Shown: positions 1 through 12,500 of the stretch, in pieces
Layout of the letters: every line of letters starts with the position of its first letter
Position numbering within the stretch: position 1 is the stretch's first letter
The notes under the pieces: model-generated
Seen by the model: the letters and a program-made list of their open reading frames with translations, nothing else
Told to the model about the DNA's origin: nothing
Database searches by the model: none
Position numbers and translations under genes: made by a program
DNA from: Saccoglossus kowalevskii
Taxonomy: Eukaryota; Hemichordata; Enteropneusta; Harrimaniidae
Direction of reading: 5' to 3'
Length of the DNA stretch: 31,672 nucleotides
Assembly (NCBI RefSeq): GCF_000003605.2
Contig: NW_003141813.1
Span: forward strand, 7,137-38,808

Positions 1-438
1 ATCAGACATGCTCTAAAACTTGTTGGCTCTGCCAAGTTCTAGGCTTTGATCCCCAGAATCCAACTTAAAGGGGAACCTTCCAAGCCCAGGGATTGCACCA
101 AAGAATCATGGGATACTATTGTTTATGTTGTTTACAAAGTTAATCCATTATTTGTTATCCATTGTATATTTAATCCAGAAAGTAAATTTGATGTGAGATT
201 AGGCTTAACTGGAAGTGCCCCTTGTGTTAGCTTGTGTTAGAATTTAACAAACAATGTATTTTACATGCATTATATATGTCGGTATAAGTCGTATATCGGA
301 ACACAGCGTAGCGTGATGATGACGACCACCAGTATCTTTTAAATAGTTTAGACAGCTTCAACCTTAGATTTCTGTGATAGTAGTAAATCTGCATATTGGA
401 ATAATTATTCTCATCAGAGACTGTCATGTTCATTTCAG
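1..438 (+). other. Intron sequence upstream of the first visible exon
   Basis: No BRCT-like reading frame is seen on either strand, so the preceding TOPBP1 exon lies outside the window. The short open frames here have no recognisable similarity. A pyrimidine tract and ttcag acceptor close the stretch at 438. Confidence 0.6.
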
Positions 439-531
439 ACTATATGTAGTGACTGAACAGTGGCTGGTGGATAGTTATAATCAAGGCAAGAAGCTAGAAG
501 AGAAGGACTATGAGTGTTTTGATACATCCAG
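439..531 (+). CDS. TOPBP1: TOPBP1 visible exon 1: end of BRCT3
   Basis: Starts after ttcag with one base completing a codon and ends CCAG|gtaagg after two bases of a Ser codon. It reads [20 protein letters not shown] and then [10 protein letters not shown]. This is the last helix of a BRCT fold, with the usual invariant Trp (EQW). In vertebrate TOPBP1 the matching place reads VVGAKWLLECFSKGYMLSE, the end of BRCT3. The first part of BRCT3 is not in bases 1-438. Confidence 0.9.
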
Positions 532-3500
532 GTAAGGGCATGGTGTATGTGCTCTTTTCAAAGCACTATGTTAATATGTTAGGGTCGTCACCTGCACATG
601 CGCTGGAATTTTGTCCCAAGCGACGATAACAACACATGCTAAAATTTCAAAGACTCATGGGTAGACACTTGTTTGTAAACAATGACACGCTATGGCCATC
701 TGACGCATGCGCAGGTGACGACTCCTCCGCTTTATACAGGCTGTGCCATTTAGCTACTATTATATCTTGCTTTTAAAACTACTTTACATATCTCTTAATT
801 GTACAATGTATTACTACCATTTGTTTGTAAAAATATACTGTAAAATATTTTATTTTTGCTATTTTCGTTGAATTGAAGACGGTAGTTCACTTGAATACAT
901 CTCGTATTAGTAGCACTTGTTTGTTATATTTATGAAATCTTACGAAAATATACTGTAAAATACTTGTAATTTATTTTATGAAATCCAGCGAATATGCCTT
1001 TTTTCCATGGTAACCAACTGTTGGCTCCAGATGTGCATGGAGAATTAGGCGTTCCAGTCGACAGTAAATTTTATACAAAACACCTTGAAAAAGTCATTTC
1101 ACTTTTCAGTGAAATTAATTCTTGTTAAAATAAAGTATTTTTCAGTAACTGACAACTGGTAGAACGTGGTGCATAAAAGATATCAAATATTGAAAACATG
1201 AACAGACAATGAGAACATTTTCAACGACCGTGTTGACACTCTGATGATCAATGACAACTGTCCTGATGATTTACAGTGCTTGTGCTGCTTTAAAATTAAT
1301 CCCTTGAAGTACCAAATTTGTTGGTGCCTCACTGTGCATGTATCATGTTGCATATGTTGAAGAATTTTTTTTTTTAAATTTCTTTAATTTTGAGCAAAAC
1401 TAACTAATTTATTATAATTTGGTTACAAAATTTATAACATTTAACAAATTGGAAAATAAACATGTAGCTGTCTAAGTGATTTTTGCATGAAATCAACAAT
1501 TTCTTATATAAAACAACATACTCTCTTAAACATATTTTGCACAGGTAAATAAATTTTTGTTTTTGTTTTTGCAGTCTTGACCAGGATGAAGAACACATGA
1601 ATTCTAGCGTTGTACAGAAAAAAACGAATGAAGTCAAAGAGAAGAGAAGTGCAAAAGAAGACATTGACATTACCTGTGTTGAAGACGATGATACCACGCT
1701 GATGGAAATGTACCTACCTCAGAATACAGATGAAGGTAAAGGCATACAACCAGTGGCTGGATTCTGTTGCTACTTCACCGCACTTTTGCATCGAATTTGT
1801 GTGATGTTCCGTTCGCTATATGATACCTAGATTATCCTGCAAGATAGAGAACTCGTAGCAACGCATATGATTCGTATAAAATACATTGTTTATGAAAAAA
1901 ATTGAATACGTGCTGTGTGACGACCACTACCCTTTAATAAAATCTGCCGCGCTAATAATCGAACATCACTAAGTAGATCTGAAGCTTTATTGGGATTCAG
2001 TTTTCATCTTCGTAACTCATTGAGTGCCATTTTTTTACCGCTGCCCAAAATTAGTGTAAATTTGTTCACATTTTCTGTAACTTTCACTGAATTCAGTTTT
2101 AATTTTGAACCAAACAGACTATATATGACAAAACTTCTAGTTTTTGACCGAAAAATTTGATAATTTTATGCTGAAAAGAATAAACAATATATCAAACTAT
2201 TGACTTTGGTGCTCAAAGGGTTTCGGTCTAATGCCACAATTACTCACTGAATTCTCTGTTCAACATTTGAAGACAACTATATTATCTTCTGAGCATATAT
2301 ATTTCTTCATTTATTTATTCAGAGCAAATTCCACATCCTGAACAAAATGCTGATGCTGATGTCACTTTGGAACATGTCCCTATGACAACAAAGGATGGAG
2401 AAGACGATGATGTGACTTTTAAAAACCTTCCAGATAATAATGATCCAGATGATGGAGATGAAACGATGGAGCCCGGTGGAGGAGAGGAGGTTAAAGATGA
2501 AGAAGAAGAACAGGAAGAAGAAATAATGGAAGGTGGAATGTTCAGTGGGAAGAGTTTTATTATAGATGGTTTTCCTGAAGAACAAACTGCTGTCTGTGTG
2601 GAACTAGTGGAGCAGATGGGAGGTGAGTAAAGTGATACACTGTAGCCTCGCTATAACGAACTCTTTGGGGGACATACAATTAGTTTGTTTATTGAAATAT
2701 TCACTATAATGAAGTACATAATACATTGGGTTTGTTGTGAGCGGAAGACACGCTATGTGTTCATTATATCAGGAAGTTCATTATAACGGTGTTCATTATA
2801 TCAGGAAGTTCATTATAACGGTGTTCATTATATCAGGAAGTTCATTATAACGGTGTTCATTATATCAGGAAGTTCATTATAATGGTGTTCATTATATCAG
2901 AAAGTTCATTATAACGGTGTTCATTATATCAGGAAGTTCATTATAACGGTGTTCATTATATCAGGAAGTTCATTATAACGGTGTTCATTATATCAGGAAG
3001 TTCATTATAACGGTGTTCATTATATCAGGAAGTTCATTATAACGGTGTTCATTATATCAGGAAGTTCATTATAACGGTGTTCATTATATCAGGAAGTTCA
3101 TTATAACGGTGTTCATTATATCAGGACGTTCATTATAACGGTGTTCATTATATCAGGACGTTCATTATAACGGTGTTCATTATATCAGGAAGTTCATTAT
3201 AACGGTGTTCATTATATCAGGAAGTTCATTATAACGGTGTTCATTATATCAGGAAGTTCATTATAACGGTGTTCATTATATCAGGAAGTTCATTATAACG
3301 GTGTTCATTATATCAGGAAGTTCATTATAACGGTGTTCATTATATCAGGAAGTTCATTATAACGGTGTTCATTATATCAGGAAGTTCATTATAACGGTGT
3401 TCATTATATCAGGAAGTTCATTATAACGGTGTTCATTATCTCAGGAAGTTCATTATAACGGTGTTCATTATATCAGGAAGTTCATTATAACGGTGTTCAT

Positions 3501-6500
3501 TATACTGAGGTTACAGTGTAGTGTGTTTACTCAGTTACCTTAAAAACAATTTTAGATTCAGATTTGTAAGATCAAACTTTTTGTAATTTCAGTTTTTAAA
3601 TTTTGCTATATCAGTCTAATTTCAACTTTTTAACTGTTTAATCAGTAATTTGATTTTTTTCAATCATTACTCACCAACAAAAATAACTAATTGGATTTTT
3701 TTTCAATCATTACTCACCCATAAAAATAAATTCTAAGTTTTATACCAGTTACTGTAGATGAATTTATGTTTGAAATTCTTTTCCTCTTGAGAAATTAGTT
3801 GATGTTATAATTCAGTGAAAATACATTTGCATACAGATCATCAGGAATAAGGTTTGTCATGGTCATAAACTCTTACTGAATATAGAACTGACGGAATCAA
3901 AGAGTGCTTTACAGATGGACCTCTCAGATTTGTTTAGATCTCCAATTCTCTGATTTTGATGAATATTTTTGTCATTTTCGACACAAAGTGATACTTTTGA
4001 CTTCTTGTTGAATGTCACTTTTGGCACTTGTTTTTCAAAAAAATTTCCGTAGACCTCAATCCCCCCCCCTCCCATTTTTGATATCCTGATAGGATGAATC
4101 CATAATACTGAACATGACGTGTTCATTAATTCGGTTCATACTTACTTAACTACTATTATTCTGTCATATACAATCATGGATATTTGTTGAATATGATATG
4201 ATTTTGATTTTATTTCATGAATTGGGCAAGAATTAAACAAAATCCTCCTCTAAAAGTTGATAAGGCGGCACATGTTTTAAACAGACATGCAAGTCTTCAA
4301 AATTACTGTCATTCACACGTTTATTTAATAGGTAGGTGTTAGTTAGCAGTATGCCCTCTTGAGGCGGAAAATGGTAGGTTGTTACCACATTTGGTAATAT
4401 GATAGATGGACAAATAATTCAAATTACATTTCCCATGATGCATTGGTGTAATCTCTAGGATTGCATAGCCACGCTTAAAATCTGTCGGAAATTAGTTTGA
4501 TTTGTGTGAATGAACATTCAAACATGTTTTACCATATCTTGTGTTGTCTCTGCAGGCAAAGTGAAAACAGATATTTCCCATGATCCTGCTGACTACTGTA
4601 TTGTCCCAACCATTGGTAACTATGACAACCTGGATGGGACTACCATGGTAACCAACTGTTGGCTCCAGATGTGCATGGAGAATGAGGAGTTCCTTCCAGT
4701 CGACAGTAACGAGTTTTTCACACCGATAGCTATTCCCGATGATTGTCACCCACTTGACGGCTGTGTCCTGTCAATCAGGTAAACTTGTGTCATGCAGTCA
4801 GTTATACAAAATGACGACATGACCATTCTGTTTCCTCTAATCTATTTCAATACGTGATTTTACGTTCAACTGCGAGATCTCGCGAGTTGTGTGAAAGACA
4901 CCTGCCACAAAAATCGAACAATTTGATTTTGAACTCAGATTTCTTTATCTTGCAGCTCACATCGAAAGGCTGATCTTTGACAGGGGAATTTTGCGTTTGA
5001 ATACCCTTACTTCATTGAAATTTACCAACATCAAATGTGTACAGCACATCATTAAGTGTGGAAATATCCCCCAAAATACTTTTGCATTTGCATGAATCTC
5101 ATGCGATGTTTGTCGCCACTATGACGTTATGACCTTTGTTTGTCCTGTTTTTACATTCGATTTCACGCACAACGTGAGATCTAGCAGTCTATATTAAAGT
5201 ACGTCAGTGGTCTCACACACAAAGAGAAATTTCATTTCAACATCAAGATTTTATTTTTCATCGTGTGAACAGTTCCAAACTGTTTGATACAAGTCTTTTG
5301 ATTCAACTGAAAAAAAAGTGACGATCAGTTTTATCTGCATGGAATCTTTGCAATTTGACGCCTTCTTGGTATTCATGGAAACTAAATTTGCAAAAGTCAC
5401 TTATACTTGTAGGATTTCTAAAGAAAATTTCTCTGCTACATAATTTTTTCACAAATTTGCAAATTCACAAAAATTTATTTGGTGATACACTGTAACCTCA
5501 ATATAATGAACACCGTTATAATGAACTTCCTGATATAATGAACACATACATGTAGCATGTCTCCCGCTCACAACAAACCCAATGTATTGTGTGCTTCATT
5601 ATAGTGAACATTTCACTATAACAAACTATTTGTATGTCCCCCGAAGAGTTCGTTATAGCGAGGTTACAGTGTATTAAGCCAATTTACTGTATTTGTTTCT
5701 GGGCTGTACTGTGCAGCTACGATTTTTACATGATTTTATAGCTAGCTACTGTAAATTAATTAATTACACGAACTCATTGTTTCCTTGACAAATTTGTGAA
5801 CTTAAAACCCCAGGGAATATGCTCAAAATTTGTATATATATATGGTCTTTATTTATAATAGAATATATAAATTATGGCCATCGGTCCATAATATCTACAT
5901 ACATTATTTAAATTTGAAAATAAAATTACAATTTTTTAAACACTTGACAATACTTGTAGCTCTTTTCGCAATTTCATTGCGTGAAAAGTAAAGGCTCCCA
6001 GTTTTTTAAGGAGATCTGTATTTTTTGTACTATATAGGTAAATTGTAAGCTGGGTCTTGTAGTGATCTCAATATGAATGGTTTGTTAGACCAGGTGTCCT
6101 TACTATTATGTAAAATTTCAAAATAGTGAAGTTAAGACAGAAAAGATTTATCACAGTAAATCATTAATAAATTGGGGTGTGATGATTTACATTCATGCAA
6201 GTCATTCCTTTTTGTAGTTTTTAAAGAGAAAGGAGAATGTGCTTTTAAAGAAACATGTGCAAAATAATCAAAACAGCCATTTTGGAACATTTTCCGCAGG
6301 AATTTATCAAATCAAATCATCAAATCAAATATTTTATTTTACCTAATAATGTACACTTGTAGTTTACAAAACAAGAATCAATTATAAATAGGTAAAATAG
6401 GAACCAGAAATAGCCGTTGGCTAATCTAGTCTGATTCCTCAAAAAACAAAATGAATTACACTATCTTTGAGGGTGAGTTATAATAATCTGAACCTGTAAA

Positions 6501-9500
6501 TGAAGCTAATAATAATAATAATAATAATAATTATTATTATTGTTATTATTATTCAATTCATTTTTCTTTCATTTTTAACTTAAATAATTTCTTTGAGGTA
6601 AGGTCCTTTATTCTGTGGTAGCTGGTTCAAGAGATTGGGGCCAGTATTTTTAATAGAACGCTGACCTACATTAATACGGTACTTTGGAATTATTAAATTT
6701 CCTTTGGTTTGAAACCTAGTATAAGTTTTGGGTACATGTTGAAAGAGTTGGGATATAGAATTAGGAAAATGTCCATGAATACTATCAAAAACGAAAAGGG
6801 CTAATTGGAACTGGTGTTGTTTGTAAATACATTATTCTATACATTATTCTATGGATAACTAATCCATTTCTCCACTTTTCAAAATTCTTCATTTTTTGTA
6901 GCAGCCATATGTAGCCCTCTTAATACTACATATCATCTTTTTATCATAAGTCAAGGAACAAAATTTTGAATGTTTCTGCTATAGGAACCAATTGTAATCT
7001 ACTGGAAACATGCATTTTTGCTCAGTTTTCAAGGTTGTTTTGTGGAAAACTTAGTTACAGGAACTCCTCTTGCTGGATAAATGGTTTTACAGTATATGAA
7101 ATTCTATAAGCAACGATGGTTATTATTTTTTTACAGCCAGTTTGCAGGGACCGAACGTGAATGTCTGTTTCATATCTGTGAATACCTTGGTGCTGTGGTT
7201 CAAGACTATTTTGTTCGTAAGGCACGCAAAGGCGTACTGGCAAACACTCATCTCATTCTACAAGAACCGCAAGGTAGCAAATACGAGGGCGCCCTCAAGT
7301 GGAAACTACCGACCGTTAGTAAAGGGTAATGTTTATATTTAAATGCATAGGCTTCTGCTTCTAAAAACAGCTACTGTAAGATACTTTATTTTGGCTGGAA
7401 TTAATTTTCGCTGAAAAGACTTTTCGAATGGAATTTATTTTCACTGATTTTTGATGAGTTGAGTGTGAAATATAGGAAAAAAGGTATATTCGCTGGATTT
7501 TATTTTCACTGAATCATTCCTGCAGCGAAAAATAGTGAAAAATTAATTCTAAGCGAAAATAAAGCATTTTACAGTAATATAATCTAACATGTTGGGAAGT
7601 CAGTCTTTTTAACTGAAAGTACCGTGTATTACTCGCTGCTCTGTTTACAACCGATGATATACCAACTCAAGTTGGCAATGTAAACTGTATACTATTCGTT
7701 GAACAAAATGAAATGAATCATGATGTCCTTTGAAGACACCCAGTAAGGTTGCTATACATAAGCAAGGCCATTTAAACTACATTTCCCACAATGCACTGGC
7801 GCAATCCCCTACACTGTAGAGCTATAGTTTAAAGTGAGAGGGTCGTCACATGCGCACGCTCGGGAATTGAGTCCCAAGCGATGATAACAACACACGCTAA
7901 GAACGCAAAGGCTCATGGGTAGATGCTTGTTTGTAAATAATGACCTGCTATGGCCATCTGACGCATGCGTAGGTGACGACTCCCCCCGCTTTAACTTTAT
8001 ATAGTATACAGAAATTTCATGGCCAGCTTGTAGTGAATTACTTGATTCAAGTAAAGCTTAAATTTGTGTGCAGTATTATTCCTGTTTTTACATATTTTTT
8101 CTACAATTTTGTTTCATCATTTTGGACCAAATGAACAAAATTCCTTATTGATTACAGGTTTGGAACATAATGTTTAGAAAAATCGGTGAAAAATATAACA
8201 TACTGTAAAAGGGTTTTAATTTTGCTTATTCCGCTGGAAAATGTGCTGAATTAAAACCCAGTGAATATGTGAAATTTAGCATAGAACACATTATCTAAAT
8301 GATAAAACCGTGAAATTAAAACCCACTGAATATGCCTGAAATGGTAAATCAGTGAAATTTAAACCCAGTGAAAATTAGTCACTTTACAGTATTTTATTTT
8401 ATGAATGATGTGAAAGTTGACTTTTGTGTACAAAGGGTTGACCTTTGACCTCTGTTTTTTTTTTTTTTTTTTTATTTCAGATGGATATTGGAGTGTGCCA
8501 GAGTTGGTGAGAGGGTGTCAGAAGCGGATTACATTGTGGGGGACGCTAGAGGAAATATAAAAACTAGGACAGAAAAAAAAAATATGAATGCAAGCGCAGT
8601 GGAAAAAACAAAACCATCGATGGCTGTGAATGATGACGTAAAAATGACTTCTGAACCGAGTGCTGATGTAGATGGTATGAGTTGTGAGGCGATGAACACG
8701 AACGCAGATGTCGAGGGTGTGAGTGATGAGGCGGCAGTGAATGCAGTTACTCTATCGGACCGTAGAAAGAGCGGCGTACATTGTGATTCAAACATGCAGG
8801 TCAACACGAACATGGATAAGAGTGTAGTCTCACAGAATACTGATATAAGTAATACGGCACATTTTAGTAAATCGCGAATTATTGTTCAGGACAATGACAA
8901 TGGTGTCACAGAGCCAACTCCCCAGGATGTGAAAATGTCCGACGACACTCAACAAGAAACTGTTTCACACAGGGCAAAGACTCCTGTTGTCGCTCCTGTG
9001 TCGTTTGGTAGTGCCACTTTGCTGTGTAAAAACGACTTCAGACCTTCTTTTGATTTAGTATGTATAGATACACCTCCGGGACAGAAAGCGAAAAGTCAAC
9101 GTCGACGAAAATCCAGTCTGGTGAGTATTAGGCCATTCCAGTTGCTATCTGCTCCCCTCTGTGTTTTTACAGCTTTTTCACAAATAGACATAGCATTTGT
9201 CCACACCTGTATATATCGTACTCGACAGCGTTAGCGCCCATGCCCAGGCAAGCGCCCACCCCCCAATTTTGCGCAATTTTTATATTCGGGGTTACATTCG
9301 GCAAAGCGCCCACTCCTTCAAAATGCAACTAATTTAAAACTTGGTCTTGCGTAACGAATCTTGGTAATCGTTTTTATATGATACAGCGTGGATATCGACC
9401 ACTGTGAATATGTTGTGAATGCGTAGATCACGGTAACTGTGCATATACTACGCTTCGACAATGACAAGTAAAATGCGGTAAATATTTCATGCCATATTCA

Positions 9501-12500
9501 GTTTACATGTACCTCTCAAAAAAAAATAGTTACCAGTTTTATTTTTAAAAACCATGTTGTTTATTCACTGAAATCAATTCCAACAGATTGTACTTCGACA
9601 TCGATAATTCACTTCCGCATTGCGTTACCAGAAAGTCGTCGGTACAACACAGCATTCTGATTGGTTAAAAACCAGCTTGACCTATTAGGTCAAAGGACGC
9701 TCCTGCAGGTCAAATCTGCAAATGCATCAGTGGAGATAATGATGAGAATTTTGACTTTGACTCTAATGTTTTTAATTTCGTAAATTCTGGTGGTACGTAA
9801 TTAATTTTTTAATAAAATGTGCATATTTTTTGTGATCATTTCTGTTTCTTCATTTGTAAAAATCAATGAAGATGCAACTATTAAATTACGTAATTTGATT
9901 TTTCCTCAAAGACGTAATCTGTCACATGATGAATCAAAACTTTCATTTGCACTCTTTTTCGAGGGGGGTGCTTGGGTAAGCGCCCACTCCTAAAAAAATC
10001 ATGATTTTCTGAGTTGAGGCCCCTGGGCGCTAACGCGGTCGAGTACGGTATATATAACCACGTGACCACATTGTGAATTGTACCACACCATCCTGATAAT
10101 TTGGCTTATTGAGGCTACTAAGTTACTTTAAAAAATGTAAATGAAACACATGCAGGAAGTCCGAAGCGACGATAACAATGCATGCTAAAACGCAAATGCT
10201 CAAGGGTAGACGCTTATTTCTGAACAAAGACACAGAGTGGTTGTCTGTCACATGTGCAGGGGACGACTCACACAGTTTAAGCCTGAATTTCTGTTCATTT
10301 GCACACTTGTATTTCTTCGTTTACTTTACAATTTTGTTCCTACTCTGTTTTGTACATTGTATATTTTTATCTTGTTTTCCCTTCATCGTGTTTGCAGCCG
10401 CTGGATGTAATGTTTACAAATCAACTGAAACGTGCCCTGGAAAGAAGAACCAATGGGAAGACAGATGCTATAAATTATCACCATGACAACAATGATGACG
10501 ATGATGATGAAGAAGTTTTTGTCAAACAAGTATGATACAAATTACTCTTTCTCTTTCAGTGATTTTTGCCCAGATAGTAGTTTGCGTAATTCAGAAAATA
10601 TCTAAATTAGGCCAGACTTTTATTATCCCTTGTTTTGCGAACCCGCCGAATGAACAGGAGCTGAAAATGAAATAAAAATAAAATTTTATTTCAGAGTAAT
10701 TTCTCGCACCCGCTGACTTGTTAGTGCAAAAAAATGCTAAAAAAATATTATTTTTATCTTCATTTTTTTACCGCCCACTGCATACCAAATCAAAGATGCA
10801 TTTTCGTGGGAGTATCATGATCAAAGTACCGAAGTCTCACGCAGATGAGAAACAAGTTTATACATGGGATACAATTTTATTTCATTTCTTTTCTCCGATC
10901 ACTGATCTCACTTTCAATTCTTTGAGAATCACATAAATGTAATGGAAAAAACGAATTAATTTAATTTTTTTTTCGCCCTCTTCTAAAAAATTGCCTTATA
11001 AAAACTCAAGAAACAAGGAATAAAAAAAAATCTGGCCTTAATAAAAAATGTGATCCTAAATTGCCTGAATACATACTTTTGCTTATATTTTTTCTCAGGA
11101 GAGAACTGGAGTTCTCAATGGTGTAATTATCTGTGTCAGTAGAAAACTAATTAAGAAACAAAATGAATACAATAACATAGCGGCTGCTCTGAATGCCGAA
11201 TACTTATGGACGTACGACAGTAGGTGCACACACTTTATACACCAGGTGAGTGGATGGCGCCCTCTATCAGCTGCAATGAGCCATTTTCCAAACTTCTTGA
11301 GGTCCCATGTTATGCGTGAAGTCAACATAAAAACGGGACAAACAAAAATTATGTTGTCATAGTAACGTCGAAACATTGCATGGGATTCAACAAACTATTT
11401 TGGGGGCACTGTAAAATACTTTATTTTTGCTGGAATTAATTTTTCGCTGAAAAGACATTTGGGGTGTTATGTATGGAATTTATTTTCACTGATTTTTGAC
11501 GAGTTGAATGTGAGACATAGAAAAAAAAGTATATTTGCTGGATTTTATTTTTACTGAAGCATCCCTTCCGCGAAAATAGCGAAAATAAAGTATTCTACAG
11601 TATTTTCAGGTGTAATAATGTGCTATACATATTTAATAATGGTCAATTTTGAATTAAGGATATCTCAACATCATATTTACCATTCTGAAAAATCAACATT
11701 GTGCTATATAAAAAAAAAATCAGTTTAAAATAGCAACAGACATCACTAGCTTTTACTTATAATTGTAAGATCTCATAGAAGTTTGTAAAATCTTTCATGA
11801 AATCTTTTATTGGAAATGTGTGGGTTTTTAATTCTTAATACTGCAAAGTGCTTTATTTTCGCTTGCAATTTATTTTTGCTATTTTCGCTGAATAGATGAA
11901 TCAGTGAAAATAAAATACAGTGAATATACCTTTTTTCCTATATTTTACATTCATCTTAAATCATTGAAAATAAACTTAATACAAAACAATTAAACAGCCA
12001 AAAAAACATTTCAAAAAATGTCTATACCTATGTCTGCAGACTAGACTAGACTAGACTAGACTAGACTAGTTTGGAATTCAAATCGAGGCATATTAATCAC
12101 CTAATTTGCATAACTTTCATCTTTTTTTTTATTTCCAGGGAAGGAGTAACGATACCAGTAAGGATTATAAGTTAGCCAAGGAACAAAAAAAACATATAGT
12201 GAGCCCTCACTGGCTGTCTGCGGTAAGTATTCATCACAACACTGGGCTTTCACTAGCCTTTTCACCACCAGTTCCCTCTTTTTATCACAAATTTAAAAAA
12301 AATAGTCCTGTTTATAGTTTGCACTTTCCTTCAAAAGATTTGGACAAAAAAAGCCATAAGCCAAAATTGTCTCAAATATTGTCTATCAGCTCCTAAATTA
12401 TGGTTCATTTCCAGGAATATTGAAAAAAAGAAGAAAAAGATTGAATAAATCACAACAAAATAGCGACAGACATATTTATAAGATAAAACCCACATTAATT

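Noticed and set aside
46-240. 64-codon plus-strand frame considered as the upstream half of BRCT3
   Set aside because: Lacks the BRCT3 strands and Gly-Gly turn and has no donor joining to 439 in the right phase.
2759-3504. CRISPR-like array
   Set aside because: The repeats are directly adjacent without unique spacers, and this is animal DNA; it is a minisatellite inside a transposon.
3863-4126. 87-codon minus-strand open frame
   Set aside because: Depends on a C homopolymer giving a Gly run; no motif and no splice or poly(A) context.
10178-10535. Two plus-strand frames running into exon 7
   Set aside because: They cross a T1 element and an intron; only the part after the acceptor at 10397, in one frame, matches TOPBP1.
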